Shown one piece after another: positions 19,041-29,940 of a DNA stretch of 64,000 bases. Source of the DNA: Dyella terrae (GTDB taxonomy: Bacteria > Pseudomonadota > Gammaproteobacteria > Xanthomonadales > Rhodanobacteraceae); assembly GCF_022394535.1 (NCBI RefSeq), contig NZ_CP089414.1:3596001-3660000 (forward strand), written 5' to 3'. Within the stretch, counting starts at the first letter, position 1; each line of letters opens with the position of its first letter. The position numbers were made by a program, and so were the translations under genes. The notes beneath the pieces were generated by a model. The model was not told the origin of the DNA, ran no database searches, and worked only from the letters and a program-made list of their open reading frames with translations.

Positions 19041-20591
19041 ATGTCCAGCTCCACCTTGAACCCGTCCGAGATCAGCGAACTGATCAAGACTCGCATCGAG
19101 CAGTTCAAGCTCGGCGCGGAAGCACGTAACGAAGGCACGATCATCAGCGTGTCCGACGGCATCGTGCGCATCCACGGCCTGGCCGACGTGATGCAGGGCG
19201 AAATGATCGAACTGCCGGGCAACTCGTTCGCCCTGGCGCTGAACCTCGAGCGTGACTCGGTCGGTGCCGTGGTACTGGGCGAGTACCAGCACTTGCGCGA
19301 AGGCGACACCGCCAAGACCACCGGCCGCATCCTCGAAGTGCCGACCGGTCCGGAACTGCTGGGTCGCGTTGTCGATTCGCTGGGCAACCCGATCGATGGC
19401 AAGGGTCCGCTCAACGCCAAGACCAGCTCGCCGATCGAGAAGGTCGCTCCGGGCGTGATCTGGCGCCAGTCGGTCGACCAGCCGGTGCAGACCGGCTACA
19501 AGTCTGTCGACTCGATGATCCCGATCGGCCGTGGTCAGCGTGAGCTGATCATCGGCGACCGCCAGACCGGCAAGACCGCGCTGGCTATCGACGCGATCAT
19601 CAACCAGAAAGACTCCGGCATTAAGTGCATCTACGTTGCCATCGGCCAGAAGCGTTCGTCGATCGCCAACGTGGTGCGCAAGCTCGAAGAGCACGGCGCG
19701 CTGGCCAACACCATCGTGGTGGTTGCTTCGGCCTCCGAGTCCGCTGCGTTGCAGTACATCGCGCCGTACGCCGGCTGCGCCATGGGCGAGTACTTCCGTG
19801 ACCGCGGCGAAGACGCACTGATCATCTATGACGATCTGTCCAAGCAGGCCGTGGCCTACCGCCAGATCTCGCTGCTGCTGAAGCGCCCGCCGGGTCGCGA
19901 AGCCTACCCGGGCGACGTGTTCTATCTCCACTCGCGTCTGCTTGAGCGCGCAGCTCGCGTCTCCGCGGAGTACGTCGAGAAGTTCACCAACGGCGAAGTG
20001 AAGGGCAAGACCGGTTCGCTGACGGCGCTGCCGATCATCGAAACGCAGGCCGGTGACGTGTCCGCGTTCGTGCCGACCAACGTGATCTCGATCACCGACG
20101 GCCAGATCTTCCTGGAAACCGATCTGTTCAACGCCGGCATCCGTCCGGCCGTGAACGCCGGTATCTCGGTGTCGCGCGTGGGCGGTGCCGCCCAGACCAA
20201 GATTGTGAAGAAGCTGTCCGGTGGCGTGAAGCTGGCCTTGGCGCAGTTCCGTGAGCTGGCTGCGTTCGCGCAGTTTGCCTCGGACCTCGACCCGGCCACC
20301 CGTGCCCAGCTGGATCGTGGCCAGCGTGTGACCGAGCTGATGAAGCAGTCGCAGTACGCGCCGCTCTCCATCGCCGAACTCGCCCTGTCCGTGTACGCCG
20401 CCGAGAAGGGCTACCTCGATGACCTGCCGGTCAACAAGGTGCTGCCGTTCGAGAAGGGCCTGCACGCCTTCATGCACCAGAACCATGGCGAGCTGATGAA
20501 GAAGATCGTCGCCACCGGTGACTGGAACAACGACATCGAAGCCACCTTCAAGTCCTCGCTCGACGAGTACAAGAAGACCGGTAGCTGGTAA
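19041..20591 (+). CDS. atpA: F1 ATP synthase subunit alpha
   Basis: A 516-aa regulatory nucleotide-binding subunit of F1. The Walker A motif is [30 protein letters not shown] and [18 protein letters not shown] segments follow, and the arginine finger lies in the [13 protein letters not shown] region. Length and order in the operon are standard. Confidence 0.98.
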   Translation: MSSSTLNPSEISELIKTRIEQFKLGAEARNEGTIISVSDGIVRIHGLADVMQGEMIELPGNSFALALNLERDSVGAVVLGEYQHLREGDTAKTTGRILEVPTGPELLGRVVDSLGNPIDGKGPLNAKTSSPIEKVAPGVIWRQSVDQPVQTGYKSVDSMIPIGRGQRELIIGDRQTGKTALAIDAIINQKDSGIKCIYVAIGQKRSSIANVVRKLEEHGALANTIVVVASASESAALQYIAPYAGCAMGEYFRDRGEDALIIYDDLSKQAVAYRQISLLLKRPPGREAYPGDVFYLHSRLLERAARVSAEYVEKFTNGEVKGKTGSLTALPIIETQAGDVSAFVPTNVISITDGQIFLETDLFNAGIRPAVNAGISVSRVGGAAQTKIVKKLSGGVKLALAQFRELAAFAQFASDLDPATRAQLDRGQRVTELMKQSQYAPLSIAELALSVYAAEKGYLDDLPVNKVLPFEKGLHAFMHQNHGELMKKIVATGDWNNDIEATFKSSLDEYKKTGSW

Positions 20592-20603
20592 GCAGTAAAG
20601 GGT

Positions 20604-20627
20604 GTACGGCCGTCCATACGGCCGTAC
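20604..20627. repeat. Perfect hairpin in the atpA-atpG spacer
   Basis: A 10-bp stem GTACGGCCGT/ACGGCCGTAC around a CCAT loop, 13 bases after the atpA stop. No T-run follows. Confidence 0.75.
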
Positions 20628-20680
20628 CGCACTCCGGTGAAACAACCGGGATCGCACTAACCCACTAGGTTGAGGCAAAC

Positions 20681-21607
20681 GTGGCAAGCGGACGCGAAAT
20701 CAAAACCAAGATCAAGAGCACGCAGAACATGCGCAAGGTGACGCGCGCGCTCGAGATGGTCTCGGCCTCGAAGATCCGCAAGGCGCAGGATCTGATGAAG
20801 GCCTCGCGTCCCTATGCGCGCTCGATGCGCAAGGTGATCGCGCACGTGGCCCAGGCCAGCACTGACTTCAGCCATCCGTTCCTGCAGGAACGCGAGAAGG
20901 TGGCGCGCGTCGGTTTCCTGGTCGTCAGCACCGATCGCGGCCTGTGCGGCGGTCTGAATTCGAATCTGTTCCGTCGCCTGCTTCCGATCATTCAGGAATG
21001 GCAGGAAAAGGGCGCAGAGATCGATGTCGTTGCCGTCGGCCAGAAGGCCGTCCAGTTCTTCCGCCGTCTCAAGGGCGTGAACCTGATTGGCAGCGCCACG
21101 CACCTCGGCGAGAAGCCCAAGGTCGACGACCTGGTCGGCGTGATCAAGGTGCTGCTCGATGCCTACACGGGCGGGAAGCTGGATCGGGTGTTCCTGGCGC
21201 ACAACGATTTCGTCAACACCATGACGCAGAAGCCGTCGATCCACGCGCTGCTGCCGTTGCCGGTGGTGGCGCAGGAAATGGTGAGCGCCGAGGGTCAGCC
21301 GAATTCGCCGGATTTCCCGGTGGCCGGCCTCAAGCTCGAGCAGAAGCACGATTGGGACTACATCTACGAACCCGACGCAGCCAGCGTGCTGGAGTTCGTA
21401 TTGGGTCGCTACATCGAGTCGGTGGTGTACCAGGGTGTGCTGGAGAATCTCGCCAGCGAGCATGCCGCGCGCATGGTCGCTATGAAGGCGGCTTCGGATA
21501 ACGCTAACAAGGTGATCGGCGAACTGACGCTGATCTACAACAAGGCGCGTCAGGCTGCGATTACCCAGGAAATCTCGGAAATCGTGAGCGGCGCCGCGGC
21601 TGTATAA
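20681..21607 (+). CDS. atpG: F1 ATP synthase subunit gamma
   Basis: A 308-aa central-stalk subunit. The start is GTG at 20681 ([20 protein letters not shown]), the standard gamma N-terminus. The conserved Rossmann-like part shows [14 protein letters not shown], and the C-terminal helix ends [17 protein letters not shown]...[12 protein letters not shown]. Compared with E. coli gamma (287 aa) it is about 20 residues longer, mostly in the middle domain. Confidence 0.97.
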   Translation: MASGREIKTKIKSTQNMRKVTRALEMVSASKIRKAQDLMKASRPYARSMRKVIAHVAQASTDFSHPFLQEREKVARVGFLVVSTDRGLCGGLNSNLFRRLLPIIQEWQEKGAEIDVVAVGQKAVQFFRRLKGVNLIGSATHLGEKPKVDDLVGVIKVLLDAYTGGKLDRVFLAHNDFVNTMTQKPSIHALLPLPVVAQEMVSAEGQPNSPDFPVAGLKLEQKHDWDYIYEPDAASVLEFVLGRYIESVVYQGVLENLASEHAARMVAMKAASDNANKVIGELTLIYNKARQAAITQEISEIVSGAAAV

Positions 21608-21609
21608 AT

Positions 21610-21658
21610 GCGCTCATCCATGAGCGCGAAGATCAAATGGGCGGCCATCCATGGCCGC
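21610..21658. repeat. Two tandem hairpins in the atpG-atpD spacer
   Basis: GCGCTCATCCATGAGCGC (21610-21627) and GCGGCCATCCATGGCCGC (21641-21658) are both 18-base inverted repeats with the same CATCCATG centre but different outer stems. Different stems with a common core suggest a repeat family or compensating structure, not chance. Confidence 0.75.
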
Positions 21659-21713
21659 ACTGTTCACTAAAACCACGCGACCGTCACAGGGCGCGGGTAG
21701 TCCAAAACACTAA

Positions 21714-23147
<1,434 letters not shown>

Positions 23148-23164
23148 TCCTCTGACGGCGCCTG

Positions 23165-23191
23165 GAGCAGTTGATTAAGAGTCAACTGCTC
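23165..23191. repeat. Hairpin in the atpD-atpC spacer
   Basis: GAGCAGTTGA pairs perfectly with TCAACTGCTC across a seven-base loop, 18 bases after the atpD stop. Without a T-run, it probably tunes the ratio of epsilon to beta expression or protects upstream mRNA. Confidence 0.7.
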
Positions 23192-23226
23192 TACCGCCAC
23201 TGCTTCAAACGCACCGGAATACCGTC

Positions 23227-23652
23227 ATGAGTCATACCCTCCGTGTCGACATCGTCAGCGCCGAAGCCGAGATCTTCTCCGGCGACGCGCAGCTGGTGGT
23301 CGCCACCGGCGAAATGGGCGAGCTGGGCATCGCGCCCCGCCACGCACCGCTGATCACGCGCCTGAAGCCCGGCCACGTCGACGTGGTGCTGGCCAATGGC
23401 GAGCGTCAGCAGTTCTGGGTGTCTGGCGGCATCCTGGAAGTGCAGCCGCAGGTCGTCACCGTGCTGGCGGACACCGCCGCGCGTGCGTCCGACCTGGATG
23501 AGGCCGCAGCCCTGCGCGCCAAGCAGGAAGCCGAGGACGCCCTGGCCAATCGTACCGATACGGTCGAGATCGCCGAGGCGCAGGCCAAGCTGGCCGAAGC
23601 CATCACCCAGCTGCAAGCACTGGAGCGCCTGCGCAAGACGCTCAAGCACTGA
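23227..23652 (+). CDS. atpC: F1 ATP synthase subunit epsilon
   Basis: A 141-aa epsilon subunit. The N-terminal beta-sandwich contains [20 protein letters not shown] and [11 protein letters not shown]. The C-terminal helical hairpin is Ala/Glu-rich ([17 protein letters not shown]). It is the last gene of the operon, followed by an intrinsic terminator. Confidence 0.97.
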   Translation: MSHTLRVDIVSAEAEIFSGDAQLVVATGEMGELGIAPRHAPLITRLKPGHVDVVLANGERQQFWVSGGILEVQPQVVTVLADTAARASDLDEAAALRAKQEAEDALANRTDTVEIAEAQAKLAEAITQLQALERLRKTLKH

Positions 23653-23681
23653 GCGGACTCGCCCGGGCAGCACCCACGGAA

Positions 23682-23705
23682 CGTCGGCCTCGCGCCGGCG
23701 TTTTT
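23682..23705 (+). terminator. Intrinsic terminator of the atp operon
   Basis: CGTCGGC pairs with GCCGGCG (one G-T wobble) across a CTCGC loop, followed by five T residues, 29 bases after atpC. Confidence 0.85.
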
Positions 23706-23741
23706 GTTTATGCTGCATCGACCCGGCAAGGAGGCGCAGAC

Positions 23742-24311
23742 ATGGACGCAAGGCTCTATCGCTGTCGGCGGATGCCTCACCTTGTGTGCTTGGCCGGTGT
23801 CTTGAGCATCGGCCTCCCAGGCTGTGCCAGTGCACCCTCCCCTGGGCCAGTCAAGCCAGGTACGGAAGGCGACACTTCGTATCGTTCGGTGTCCAAGGAC
23901 GACCTCCAGCACTACCCGCTCGCCATCGGGCAGGTATCGACGGGTGCGGCTCCCCGCGAGCACCCGGCGCCGGCGTATCCGCCAACCCTGCTTGATCAAC
24001 GGCTCTCGCCGCGGGAAGTGGAGGCACGCCTCATCGTCAACGAGGAAGGCCGGGTTTCCGAAGTGCGTATTGCAGAGGAAGCGCAGGCGGACGCCGATAC
24101 CCGCCTGTTCGACGATGCGGTGCGCGCTGCCGCCGTGCAATGGATCTTCGAGCCGCTGCGGATCAACCAATGGGCGGCGGATGCCAACGGCAACACGCAT
24201 GAAGTGAGCAGCGAGGCGCGTCCGTTCAGCATGGACTATGTATTTCGTTTCGCCTGGAAGGACGGCAAGCCGGTCACGGATGCCTCGGCACCAGTACGTA
24301 CCTCGAAATAG
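23742..24311 (+). CDS. Lipoprotein with TonB-C-like domain
   Basis: A 189-aa protein. ATG at 23742 follows AAGGAGG, and the signal sequence ends in the lipobox LSIGLPGCAS, so it should be a lipid-anchored envelope protein. Residues ~75-150 (APAYPPTLLDQRLSPREVEA, then LIVNEEGRVSEVRI and DDAVRAAAVQWIFEPL) match the TonB C-terminal/energy-transducer fold. There is no membrane anchor helix or proline-rich spacer of true TonB. The partner is unknown. It lies alone between the atp terminator and glmU. Confidence 0.75.
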   Translation: MDARLYRCRRMPHLVCLAGVLSIGLPGCASAPSPGPVKPGTEGDTSYRSVSKDDLQHYPLAIGQVSTGAAPREHPAPAYPPTLLDQRLSPREVEARLIVNEEGRVSEVRIAEEAQADADTRLFDDAVRAAAVQWIFEPLRINQWAADANGNTHEVSSEARPFSMDYVFRFAWKDGKPVTDASAPVRTSK

Positions 24312-24394
24312 CCAGAAGACCTACCTCCTCACGTCCCAGGCGGTTCGCATACTGGCTGCTATCCTCCGCCGCTAGCTAAAGACAGGCTCGACTC

Positions 24395-25768
24395 ATGCCC
24401 AAGAACGCCCCGCTCCACGTCATCGTTCTCGCCGCCGGTGAGGGCAAGCGCATGAAATCGAGGAAGGCCAAGGTGCTTATGCCGTTGGCCGGGCGCCCGT
24501 TGTTGGCCCATGTGCTTGATGCGGCGCGGGCCTTGCAAGCGCAAGCGGTTCATGTGGTCTACGGTCATTGCGGCGACCAGGTACTGGCAGCGTTCGAAGG
24601 ACAGAAGGACCTACGTTGGGTGCTGCAATCGCAACGTCTGGGGACCGGGCATGCCGTGCGTGAAGCCCTGTTGGATGTGCCCGATGATGCGACGGTGCTC
24701 GTGCTTTACGGCGACGTACCGCTGACTCGGCCGCAGACGTTGGAGAAGCTGGTGCACGCCGAAGGCGCCGTGAGCCTGCTCGCTACGCGTGTGGCTAAGC
24801 CGTTCGGTTATGGCCGCGTCATGCGCGACGGTAACGGTTTCGTGCGTGCGGTGGTCGAGGAAAAGGACGCAGACGATACGCAGCGTGCGATTAACCTGAT
24901 CAACACCGGCATTGTCGCAGCGGAGGCCGCCGCGCTGAAACGCTGGACGTCTAGACTCGACCGCAACAACGTACAAGGCGAGTACTACCTCACCGATATC
25001 TTTGCCATGGCTGCGGAAGAAAACCGCGCGGCCGCCTGCGTGGAGTGCGAGGACGAATACGAAGCCGCTGGGGCAAACAATCCCTGGCAGTTGGCGGAAC
25101 TTGAAACCGAGTACCGTGCACGTAGCGCCAAGGCACTGGCGCTGGACGGTGTGCGACTCTCCGATCCCCTGCGTATCGACGTGCGCGGCAAGGTCCATGC
25201 CGGCATGGATGTGGAGATCGACATTGACGTCATTCTCGAAGGCGAGGTTGTGCTCGGCGACGACGTGCAGGTGGGGCCGTTCACGCGCCTGAAAAACGTC
25301 ACGCTGGCCGCCGGCACTATCGTGAGGGCGCATTGCGATCTGGAGGGCGTCGTGACACACGGTCCATGCATCATCGGTCCGTTCGCTCGCTTGCGTCCAG
25401 GCACCGAGCTCGCAGCGGGCGTGCACATCGGCAACTTCGTCGAAACCAAGAATGCGACTCTTGGCGAAGGCAGCAAGGCCAATCACCTGAGTTACCTGGG
25501 TGACACCATCATCGGCAGCGGCGTGAACGTTGGCGCCGGCACCATCACTTGCAACTACGATGGCGTGAACAAACACCTCACCACCATCGGTGACCGCGCG
25601 TTCATTGGTTCGAACAGTGCACTAGTGGCGCCGGTGACTATTGGTGCAGACGCAACCATTGGTGCAGGCTCGGTGATTGGCAAGGATGCGCCGGCCGGCG
25701 AGTTGACGCTGGCGCGCGCCAAGCAGGTCACGCTCACGGGTTGGCATAGGCCCACCAAGCACAAGTGA
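24395..25768 (+). CDS. glmU: Bifunctional N-acetylglucosamine-1-phosphate uridyltransferase/glucosamine-1-phosphate acetyltransferase
   Basis: A 457-aa cytoplasmic enzyme making UDP-GlcNAc for peptidoglycan and LPS. The N-terminal pyrophosphorylase has [20 protein letters not shown] and a YGDVPLTRP metal site. The C-terminal left-handed beta-helix shows hexapeptide repeats ([50 protein letters not shown]) for acetyl transfer. Its position just downstream of the atp operon is common in gammaproteobacteria. Confidence 0.97.
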   Translation: MPKNAPLHVIVLAAGEGKRMKSRKAKVLMPLAGRPLLAHVLDAARALQAQAVHVVYGHCGDQVLAAFEGQKDLRWVLQSQRLGTGHAVREALLDVPDDATVLVLYGDVPLTRPQTLEKLVHAEGAVSLLATRVAKPFGYGRVMRDGNGFVRAVVEEKDADDTQRAINLINTGIVAAEAAALKRWTSRLDRNNVQGEYYLTDIFAMAAEENRAAACVECEDEYEAAGANNPWQLAELETEYRARSAKALALDGVRLSDPLRIDVRGKVHAGMDVEIDIDVILEGEVVLGDDVQVGPFTRLKNVTLAAGTIVRAHCDLEGVVTHGPCIIGPFARLRPGTELAAGVHIGNFVETKNATLGEGSKANHLSYLGDTIIGSGVNVGAGTITCNYDGVNKHLTTIGDRAFIGSNSALVAPVTIGADATIGAGSVIGKDAPAGELTLARAKQVTLTGWHRPTKHK

Positions 25769-25828
25769 TTTCCCGTGGCGACGGCGCTATCGTGCCGGTG
25801 CTGCAATCCCATGGACAAGGAGCAGGGC

Positions 25829-26380
25829 ATGCGTTTGCGGACATTCGTGTGTGTGGCCTTGGGTGTACTGGTTATGCAAGGCGTGAGCGCGCCGGCACGT
25901 GCCGCATCGAGCGTGCAACTGTTCGGTGATGATGGTTCACCGCGGTTTTCTTTTTATCTCGCTTGCGTCAGCAAGACGGTCAATTGCGAGATCATCGAGC
26001 GGATGTTTGGCCGTTGGGCCGATGACCGCAGCTTAAGCGTGCACACCGTGACGCCCGAAGAAGCTGCGCGCCTTCCGGAAAACCCCGAACAAGCGCAGGT
26101 AGACGGCGGGCCTTACCGGGTCACGGTGCGTTATGCCCCAGAGATGGTGTCGGTCAGCAACTCCCTCGTCAGTGCGTCCAAAGGGCCGCCGCTGGTGAGT
26201 TACGTCGCGAACGTCCGTGTGTTCGATTCGGTCAGTGGAAAACTGATCAAGTCGATGACTTGGCGCAAGGAGGAGATGGCTGACCGGGATCAGGGTGGGG
26301 CCAATCCGTACCTCGACGCGCAGGTGCATGACTTCTTGAAGCATCTGGATCCGGGGTACGCAAAATCCCCGGCCTCCTGA
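25829..26380 (+). CDS. Exported hypothetical protein
   Basis: A 183-aa protein. ATG at 25829 follows AAGGAGCAGGGC and gives the signal peptide MRLRTFVCVALGVLVMQGVS. The mature part has CVSKTVNCEIIERMFGRW (two cysteines, perhaps a disulfide) and otherwise no motif I recognise. Secondary structure looks mixed beta-strand. It probably acts in the periplasm. It follows glmU by 60 bases and may be read from the same transcript. Confidence 0.65.
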   Translation: MRLRTFVCVALGVLVMQGVSAPARAASSVQLFGDDGSPRFSFYLACVSKTVNCEIIERMFGRWADDRSLSVHTVTPEEAARLPENPEQAQVDGGPYRVTVRYAPEMVSVSNSLVSASKGPPLVSYVANVRVFDSVSGKLIKSMTWRKEEMADRDQGGANPYLDAQVHDFLKHLDPGYAKSPAS

Positions 26381-26527
26381 TCTCTTGTCGATGCTTATGT
26401 ACGCGATAGACAGGTCGGCATCTCGCTAACCGTTTGTCCGACTCGCGTACGGTGCATGGTCCTCGATGGTGGGCTCAAGCGTTTTCCGCTTGCCGTTCGC
26501 TCCATGGCTGGTCGGGCTGAGCCCTGC

Positions 26528-27520
26528 TTAGGCGTAACGCCAGCCGTCGATCTCCACCAGCAGCTCGCTGCGACAGACGTCGCCGTGCAGCAGCAGTACC
26601 GGCACGCCGGGCAGGCGGCGCTGCAGGAAGTCGTGCACGGCGGGGGCGTCGGTCGGATGTCGCACATAGGCTTTGAGCGGCGATTGCGTGTCGAAACCGC
26701 TGGGCATGCCCGCGCTTGCCAATAGAGCTTCCAGATTCAGCAGCGTTTCGTCGAGCTGTGCCAGCAGATCGTCCTCGTGGGCCGAGGCGTGACCCACTAC
26801 GGCGGCGGTGCCGGAGATGGCCAGTGCGTCCTGAGCGGGCAGCGTCATGGCGCGGGCAAAGCTGGGTGGCGTGCGGCCATACTGGCGGGGATAGCGCCAG
26901 GCGCTGACCTGACGGGGATTTTCCACGCGCTCGCCAGGCTCGTCGCAGGCCAGCAGGTAGACCTGCAGGCGCATCGCCGGGGCGTGATGGCCGATGGCGG
27001 TGGCGGCGGGGAAGCCGTCCGCGAAAACGTTGCCCATGCCCTCGGCACGGCCGTCGCAGAAGTGTTTATAGCGTTCGCCGTCACCCTCGCCCTGGTTGAT
27101 GTCGCCCAGGTAATTCCAGATGCGCTGCACGTGGCGCTCGCGGCGCGTGGCGACGAAGTTGCTCAGTTGCGCGTAGGCGGATACTGACGTTGCACAGGGG
27201 CCGCCGTGCGCGGCTTCGTCAAGCGTGATGGCGGCAAACAGCCAACCGTCGCCACTGGACCACTGCAGATCACCCTGCCGGCCGTGGCTTACAGGGCCTT
27301 CGACCTGCCACACCTCGAGCGGCGTGGGGGCATCGAAGCTTTCCAGGTCTACGCTGAGCCAACGGGGATCGTCGCTGCGCGGTGCGCCGGTGCCGAAGCC
27401 GAATACAGCCAGGGTGCCTGCTTCCTGCAAGATCTGTCTGGGATCAACCCACCGGTAGGACACTCGTGGTGCACGGCGTAGCGCCAGCCTGACGTTTTCA
27501 CAACCCTGAACCATGGGCAT
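26528..27520 (-). CDS. xanB2: Chorismatase, XanB2/Hyg5 type (3-hydroxybenzoate and 4-hydroxybenzoate synthase)
   Basis: A 330-aa enzyme of the chorismatase family (FkbO/Hyg5/XanB2), which hydrolyses chorismate to pyruvate and hydroxybenzoate. Recognised features are the N-terminal VFGFGTGAP and the central block RIWNYLGDINQGEGDGERYKHF with FCDGRAEGM. Later come AVVGHASAHEDDLLAQLDETL and the C-terminal GVPVLLLHGDVCRSELLVEIDG, which is shared with the RidA-like fold. In Xanthomonas, XanB2 supplies 3-HBA for xanthomonadin and 4-HBA for ubiquinone. The gene sits head-to-head with the pigment-cluster ACP across an 84-base spacer, which fits the XanB2 subtype. Subtype choice rests on this context and not on active-site modelling. 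Confidence 0.88.
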   Translation of the reverse strand: MPMVQGCENVRLALRRAPRVSYRWVDPRQILQEAGTLAVFGFGTGAPRSDDPRWLSVDLESFDAPTPLEVWQVEGPVSHGRQGDLQWSSGDGWLFAAITLDEAAHGGPCATSVSAYAQLSNFVATRRERHVQRIWNYLGDINQGEGDGERYKHFCDGRAEGMGNVFADGFPAATAIGHHAPAMRLQVYLLACDEPGERVENPRQVSAWRYPRQYGRTPPSFARAMTLPAQDALAISGTAAVVGHASAHEDDLLAQLDETLLNLEALLASAGMPSGFDTQSPLKAYVRHPTDAPAVHDFLQRRLPGVPVLLLHGDVCRSELLVEIDGWRYA

Positions 27521-27604
27521 CCAACCGGAGAAACTGGGCCGCTATGTTACACTGCTAGACCGGCGCCACTGGGGAGAGGCGCAAGTATTCGGGTACGACA
27601 CGGC

Positions 27605-27874
27605 ATGGCCGAGCAGAGCACCGCACAACATGAACTGGCCACGCTGATCGTGGACAGCCTTAATCTGGAAACCGTCACAGCCGACCAGATCGAGCCCGAT
27701 GCGCCGCTTTTCGGCGGCGATTTGGGCCTGGACTCTATCGACGCGCTCGAAATCGCGTTGGCGGTTTCCAAGCGCTACGGCTTCCAGTTGCGCTCGGACA
27801 ATCCCGAGAATCGCAAGATCTTCACGAGCCTGCGCACGTTGTCCGAGCACATCGAACGACACCGCGTCGTTTAA
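27605..27874 (+). CDS. Acyl carrier protein of the xanthomonadin/aryl-polyene cluster
   Basis: An 89-aa carrier protein with the phosphopantetheine-attachment serine in GLDSIDALEIALAV (Ser ~44) and the acidic helix II typical of type II fatty-acid or polyketide ACPs. It is the first plus-strand gene of the pigment cluster. It should carry the growing aryl-polyene chain, starting from the hydroxybenzoyl unit. It is the only ACP visible in the cluster. Confidence 0.92.
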   Translation: MAEQSTAQHELATLIVDSLNLETVTADQIEPDAPLFGGDLGLDSIDALEIALAVSKRYGFQLRSDNPENRKIFTSLRTLSEHIERHRVV

Positions 27875-27953
27875 CCAAGGTCGGGCATGATGGGTTGCGA
27901 ACGCGGCAGACTTGCACTGTCGCCGCCACGTTGCCTGACAGGCCGAGTCATCC

Positions 27954-28676
27954 ATGTCGCCATTCTCCGCATCCACACCTAAATCGACGTCGCGGCGCTG
28001 GTTGCCGCTGATGTTCGGCTATCCGGTGCTGGCGATGGCCGGCGCGCTAACGCATCGCCAGAGTTTCTCACTGGCGGCCTGTGCGCTATTGCTCACTGTG
28101 CTGATGGCACCCGCGCTCGCCACGCGACGCCCGCTGCCTTGGGGCGTGTGGGTCGTCACGCTGGCGGTAATGGGATGGCTGGGCTGGCACGGGATGGCCG
28201 GGCTGTTGCTGGAATGTGTGCCCATCGCCATCAATGTTCTTTTGGCCGGCTTGTTCGGGTGCAGTCTGCGCGCCGGCAGCATGCCGTTGATCGCGCGCAT
28301 TATCGAAGCACTTGAAGGGCCCGAGCGCCTCGCCGTGGCCGGCGTGGCTGTTTATGCGCGCCACCTCACTTGGTTCTGGGCGCTACTCGCGTCGGCGCAG
28401 GCGCTGGTGCTCGCGGTGTTGTTGCTCTGCGCCGAGCCCGGTGGCTTGCTCAGTGCGCTCGGTATCGCCTCGCCGTGGCCGGTGCCCGCAGGGCTTGCAC
28501 AGTCGTACGCTCACGTGGGCGGCTATGTGTTGATCGCAAGCGCGTTCCTGCTCGAGCATTTCTTCCGGCGCTGGCATTTACGTCACATCCATCATCCAAG
28601 CTTGCGCGAACTGGTGCTAGGCGTGGCCACGCGCTGGCCAAAAGTGCTGCGCGGCGACAACGCGTCGTCATCATGA
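27954..28676 (+). CDS. Aryl-polyene cluster membrane protein (COG4648-like)
   Basis: A 240-aa protein with about five to six hydrophobic segments (PLMFGYPVLAMAGAL, LAACALLLTVLMAPAL, VWVVTLAVMGWLGWHG, FWALLASAQALVLAVLLL, YVLIASAFLLEHFF) and a basic C-terminus with HLRHIHHPSLREL. Proteins like this recur in xanthomonadin and aryl-polyene clusters between the ACP and the dehydratase, but I know of no assigned reaction. Its stop overlaps the next start (ATGA), so translation is coupled to the dehydratase. Confidence 0.7.
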   Translation: MSPFSASTPKSTSRRWLPLMFGYPVLAMAGALTHRQSFSLAACALLLTVLMAPALATRRPLPWGVWVVTLAVMGWLGWHGMAGLLLECVPIAINVLLAGLFGCSLRAGSMPLIARIIEALEGPERLAVAGVAVYARHLTWFWALLASAQALVLAVLLLCAEPGGLLSALGIASPWPVPAGLAQSYAHVGGYVLIASAFLLEHFFRRWHLRHIHHPSLRELVLGVATRWPKVLRGDNASSS

Positions 28677-28972
28677 GTTACGCGTCCTATCAGCACGCAT
28701 TTCGCGTGACCGCGGATCACCCCAGCTTGCCCGGGCACTTCCCTGGTTCGCCGCTGGTCCCGGGCGTGATGCTGCTGGAGCAGGTGGCGCTGGCCTTGCG
28801 CGCGTGGCGCGGCGAACGACTGGCCCGCGTGCTGGAAGCCAAGTTCGTGGCGCCTCTGCTGCCCGATCACGAGGCAAAGATCACTCTGACCGACGCCAAC
28901 GGACGCGTGCGCTTCGAGATCCATCGTGATGGCGAGCTGCTCGCCCGCGGCACCGTTGAGGGAGCGACATGA
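28673..28972 (+). CDS. FabZ/FabA-like 3-hydroxyacyl-ACP dehydratase (hot-dog fold)
   Basis: A 99-aa single hot-dog-domain protein. Start ATG at 28673 overlaps the preceding stop. The LPGHFPGSPLVPGVMLLEQ segment carries the catalytic histidine and the conserved PG-x-P-x-x-PGV loop of FabZ-type dehydratases. It probably removes water in each polyene extension cycle. It is shorter than FabZ (about 150 aa), as usual for cluster-specific versions. A long open frame continues upstream in the same frame but only through the previous gene. Confidence 0.82.
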   Translation: MSYASYQHAFRVTADHPSLPGHFPGSPLVPGVMLLEQVALALRAWRGERLARVLEAKFVAPLLPDHEAKITLTDANGRVRFEIHRDGELLARGTVEGAT

Positions 28973-28985
28973 TTGAGGGAACAAC

Positions 28986-29940
28986 ATGACTGAGCACTGG
29001 CAGAGTCGCCCGGAGGGCGGCGGACGGTTCGCACTTTGGCTGATCCGCACCATTGCGCTGCGCGGTGGTCGCCGGCTCAGCCGCCTGACGCTTTACCCGA
29101 TCACGTTGTACTTCTATTTCCGCCGAGGGCCGGAGCGTCGCGCATCCCGCCACTTCCTGCAGCGCGCGCTTGGCCGCCCTGTCACCTGGTGGCTGGTGAT
29201 GAAGCACATCCATTACTTCGCGGCCACCCTCCTTGATCGTGTCTTCCTGCTCGCCCGCGGCGAGAAGGACTTCGACGTGACCGTGGAAGGGCTGGACGAA
29301 CTCGAGGCTTGCCTGGCCAAGGGGCAAGGGGTGCTGCTGCCAGGTACGCACCAGGGTAGTTTCGAGGCCTTACGGGCGATCAGTACGCGCAATCCAGACA
29401 CTCCGCTGCGCGTCGTGCTGGACAAGCAGAAGACGCCGGCCATGACCGAGCTGCTTGAAGCGCTGGCGCCTGACAGTAGGTGCCAATGTGATCGACGCGT
29501 CCCGTGGCGGTACCTCGATCACTCTCGCCATGGCGGAGGCGTGCCAGCAGGGCGCGATGGTGGCGCTGCTGGCTGATCGCGGCCGTGAGCACGAGGTGCT
29601 GCGGCGTGTGCCTCTACTCGGCGAGCCCGCGCCCTTCCCGGTAGGACCATGGCTGCTCGCGCATTCCCTGCGCGTGCCGGTGGTGCTGTGCTTCGGTCTT
29701 TATGAAGGCGGCAACCGGTATCGCCTGGTGTTCGAGCCCTTCGCCGAACGCATCGACATTCCGCGACAGGAACGCGCGCAAGCGCTAGACGCGGTGATCA
29801 CCCGTTTCGCCGCCCGCGTGGAACACTACATCCACGCCGCTCCCTACAACTGGTTCAACTTCTATGACTTTTGGCAGCAAGACATGGACACTGCTGTGCG
29901 GCCTGATGCTGTCGCTGTGCGCGAACGCGTCGGCGCCTGA
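28986..29940 (+). CDS. LpxL/HtrB-like acyltransferase of the pigment cluster, frameshifted
   Basis: A membrane-associated acyltransferase of the lipid A/aryl-polyene type. The first part (from MTEHWQSRPEGGG) has an N-terminal amphipathic/hydrophobic start and the H-x4-E catalytic motif in LPGTHQGSFEALRA. After LLEALAPD at about 29474 the frame breaks. The second part continues in the next frame as GANVIDASRGGTSITLAMAE through PYNWFNFYDFW. Removing one base within 29475-29478 restores a single 317-aa protein of normal length. It may transfer the finished polyene to a lipid or glycolipid carrier (family knowledge). It is either a sequencing error or a recent inactivation. The last 77 bases overlap the LolA-like gene. 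Confidence 0.8.

Noticed and set aside
19026..20687. Long minus-strand frame opposite atpA
   Set aside because: It is a shadow of a highly conserved gene.
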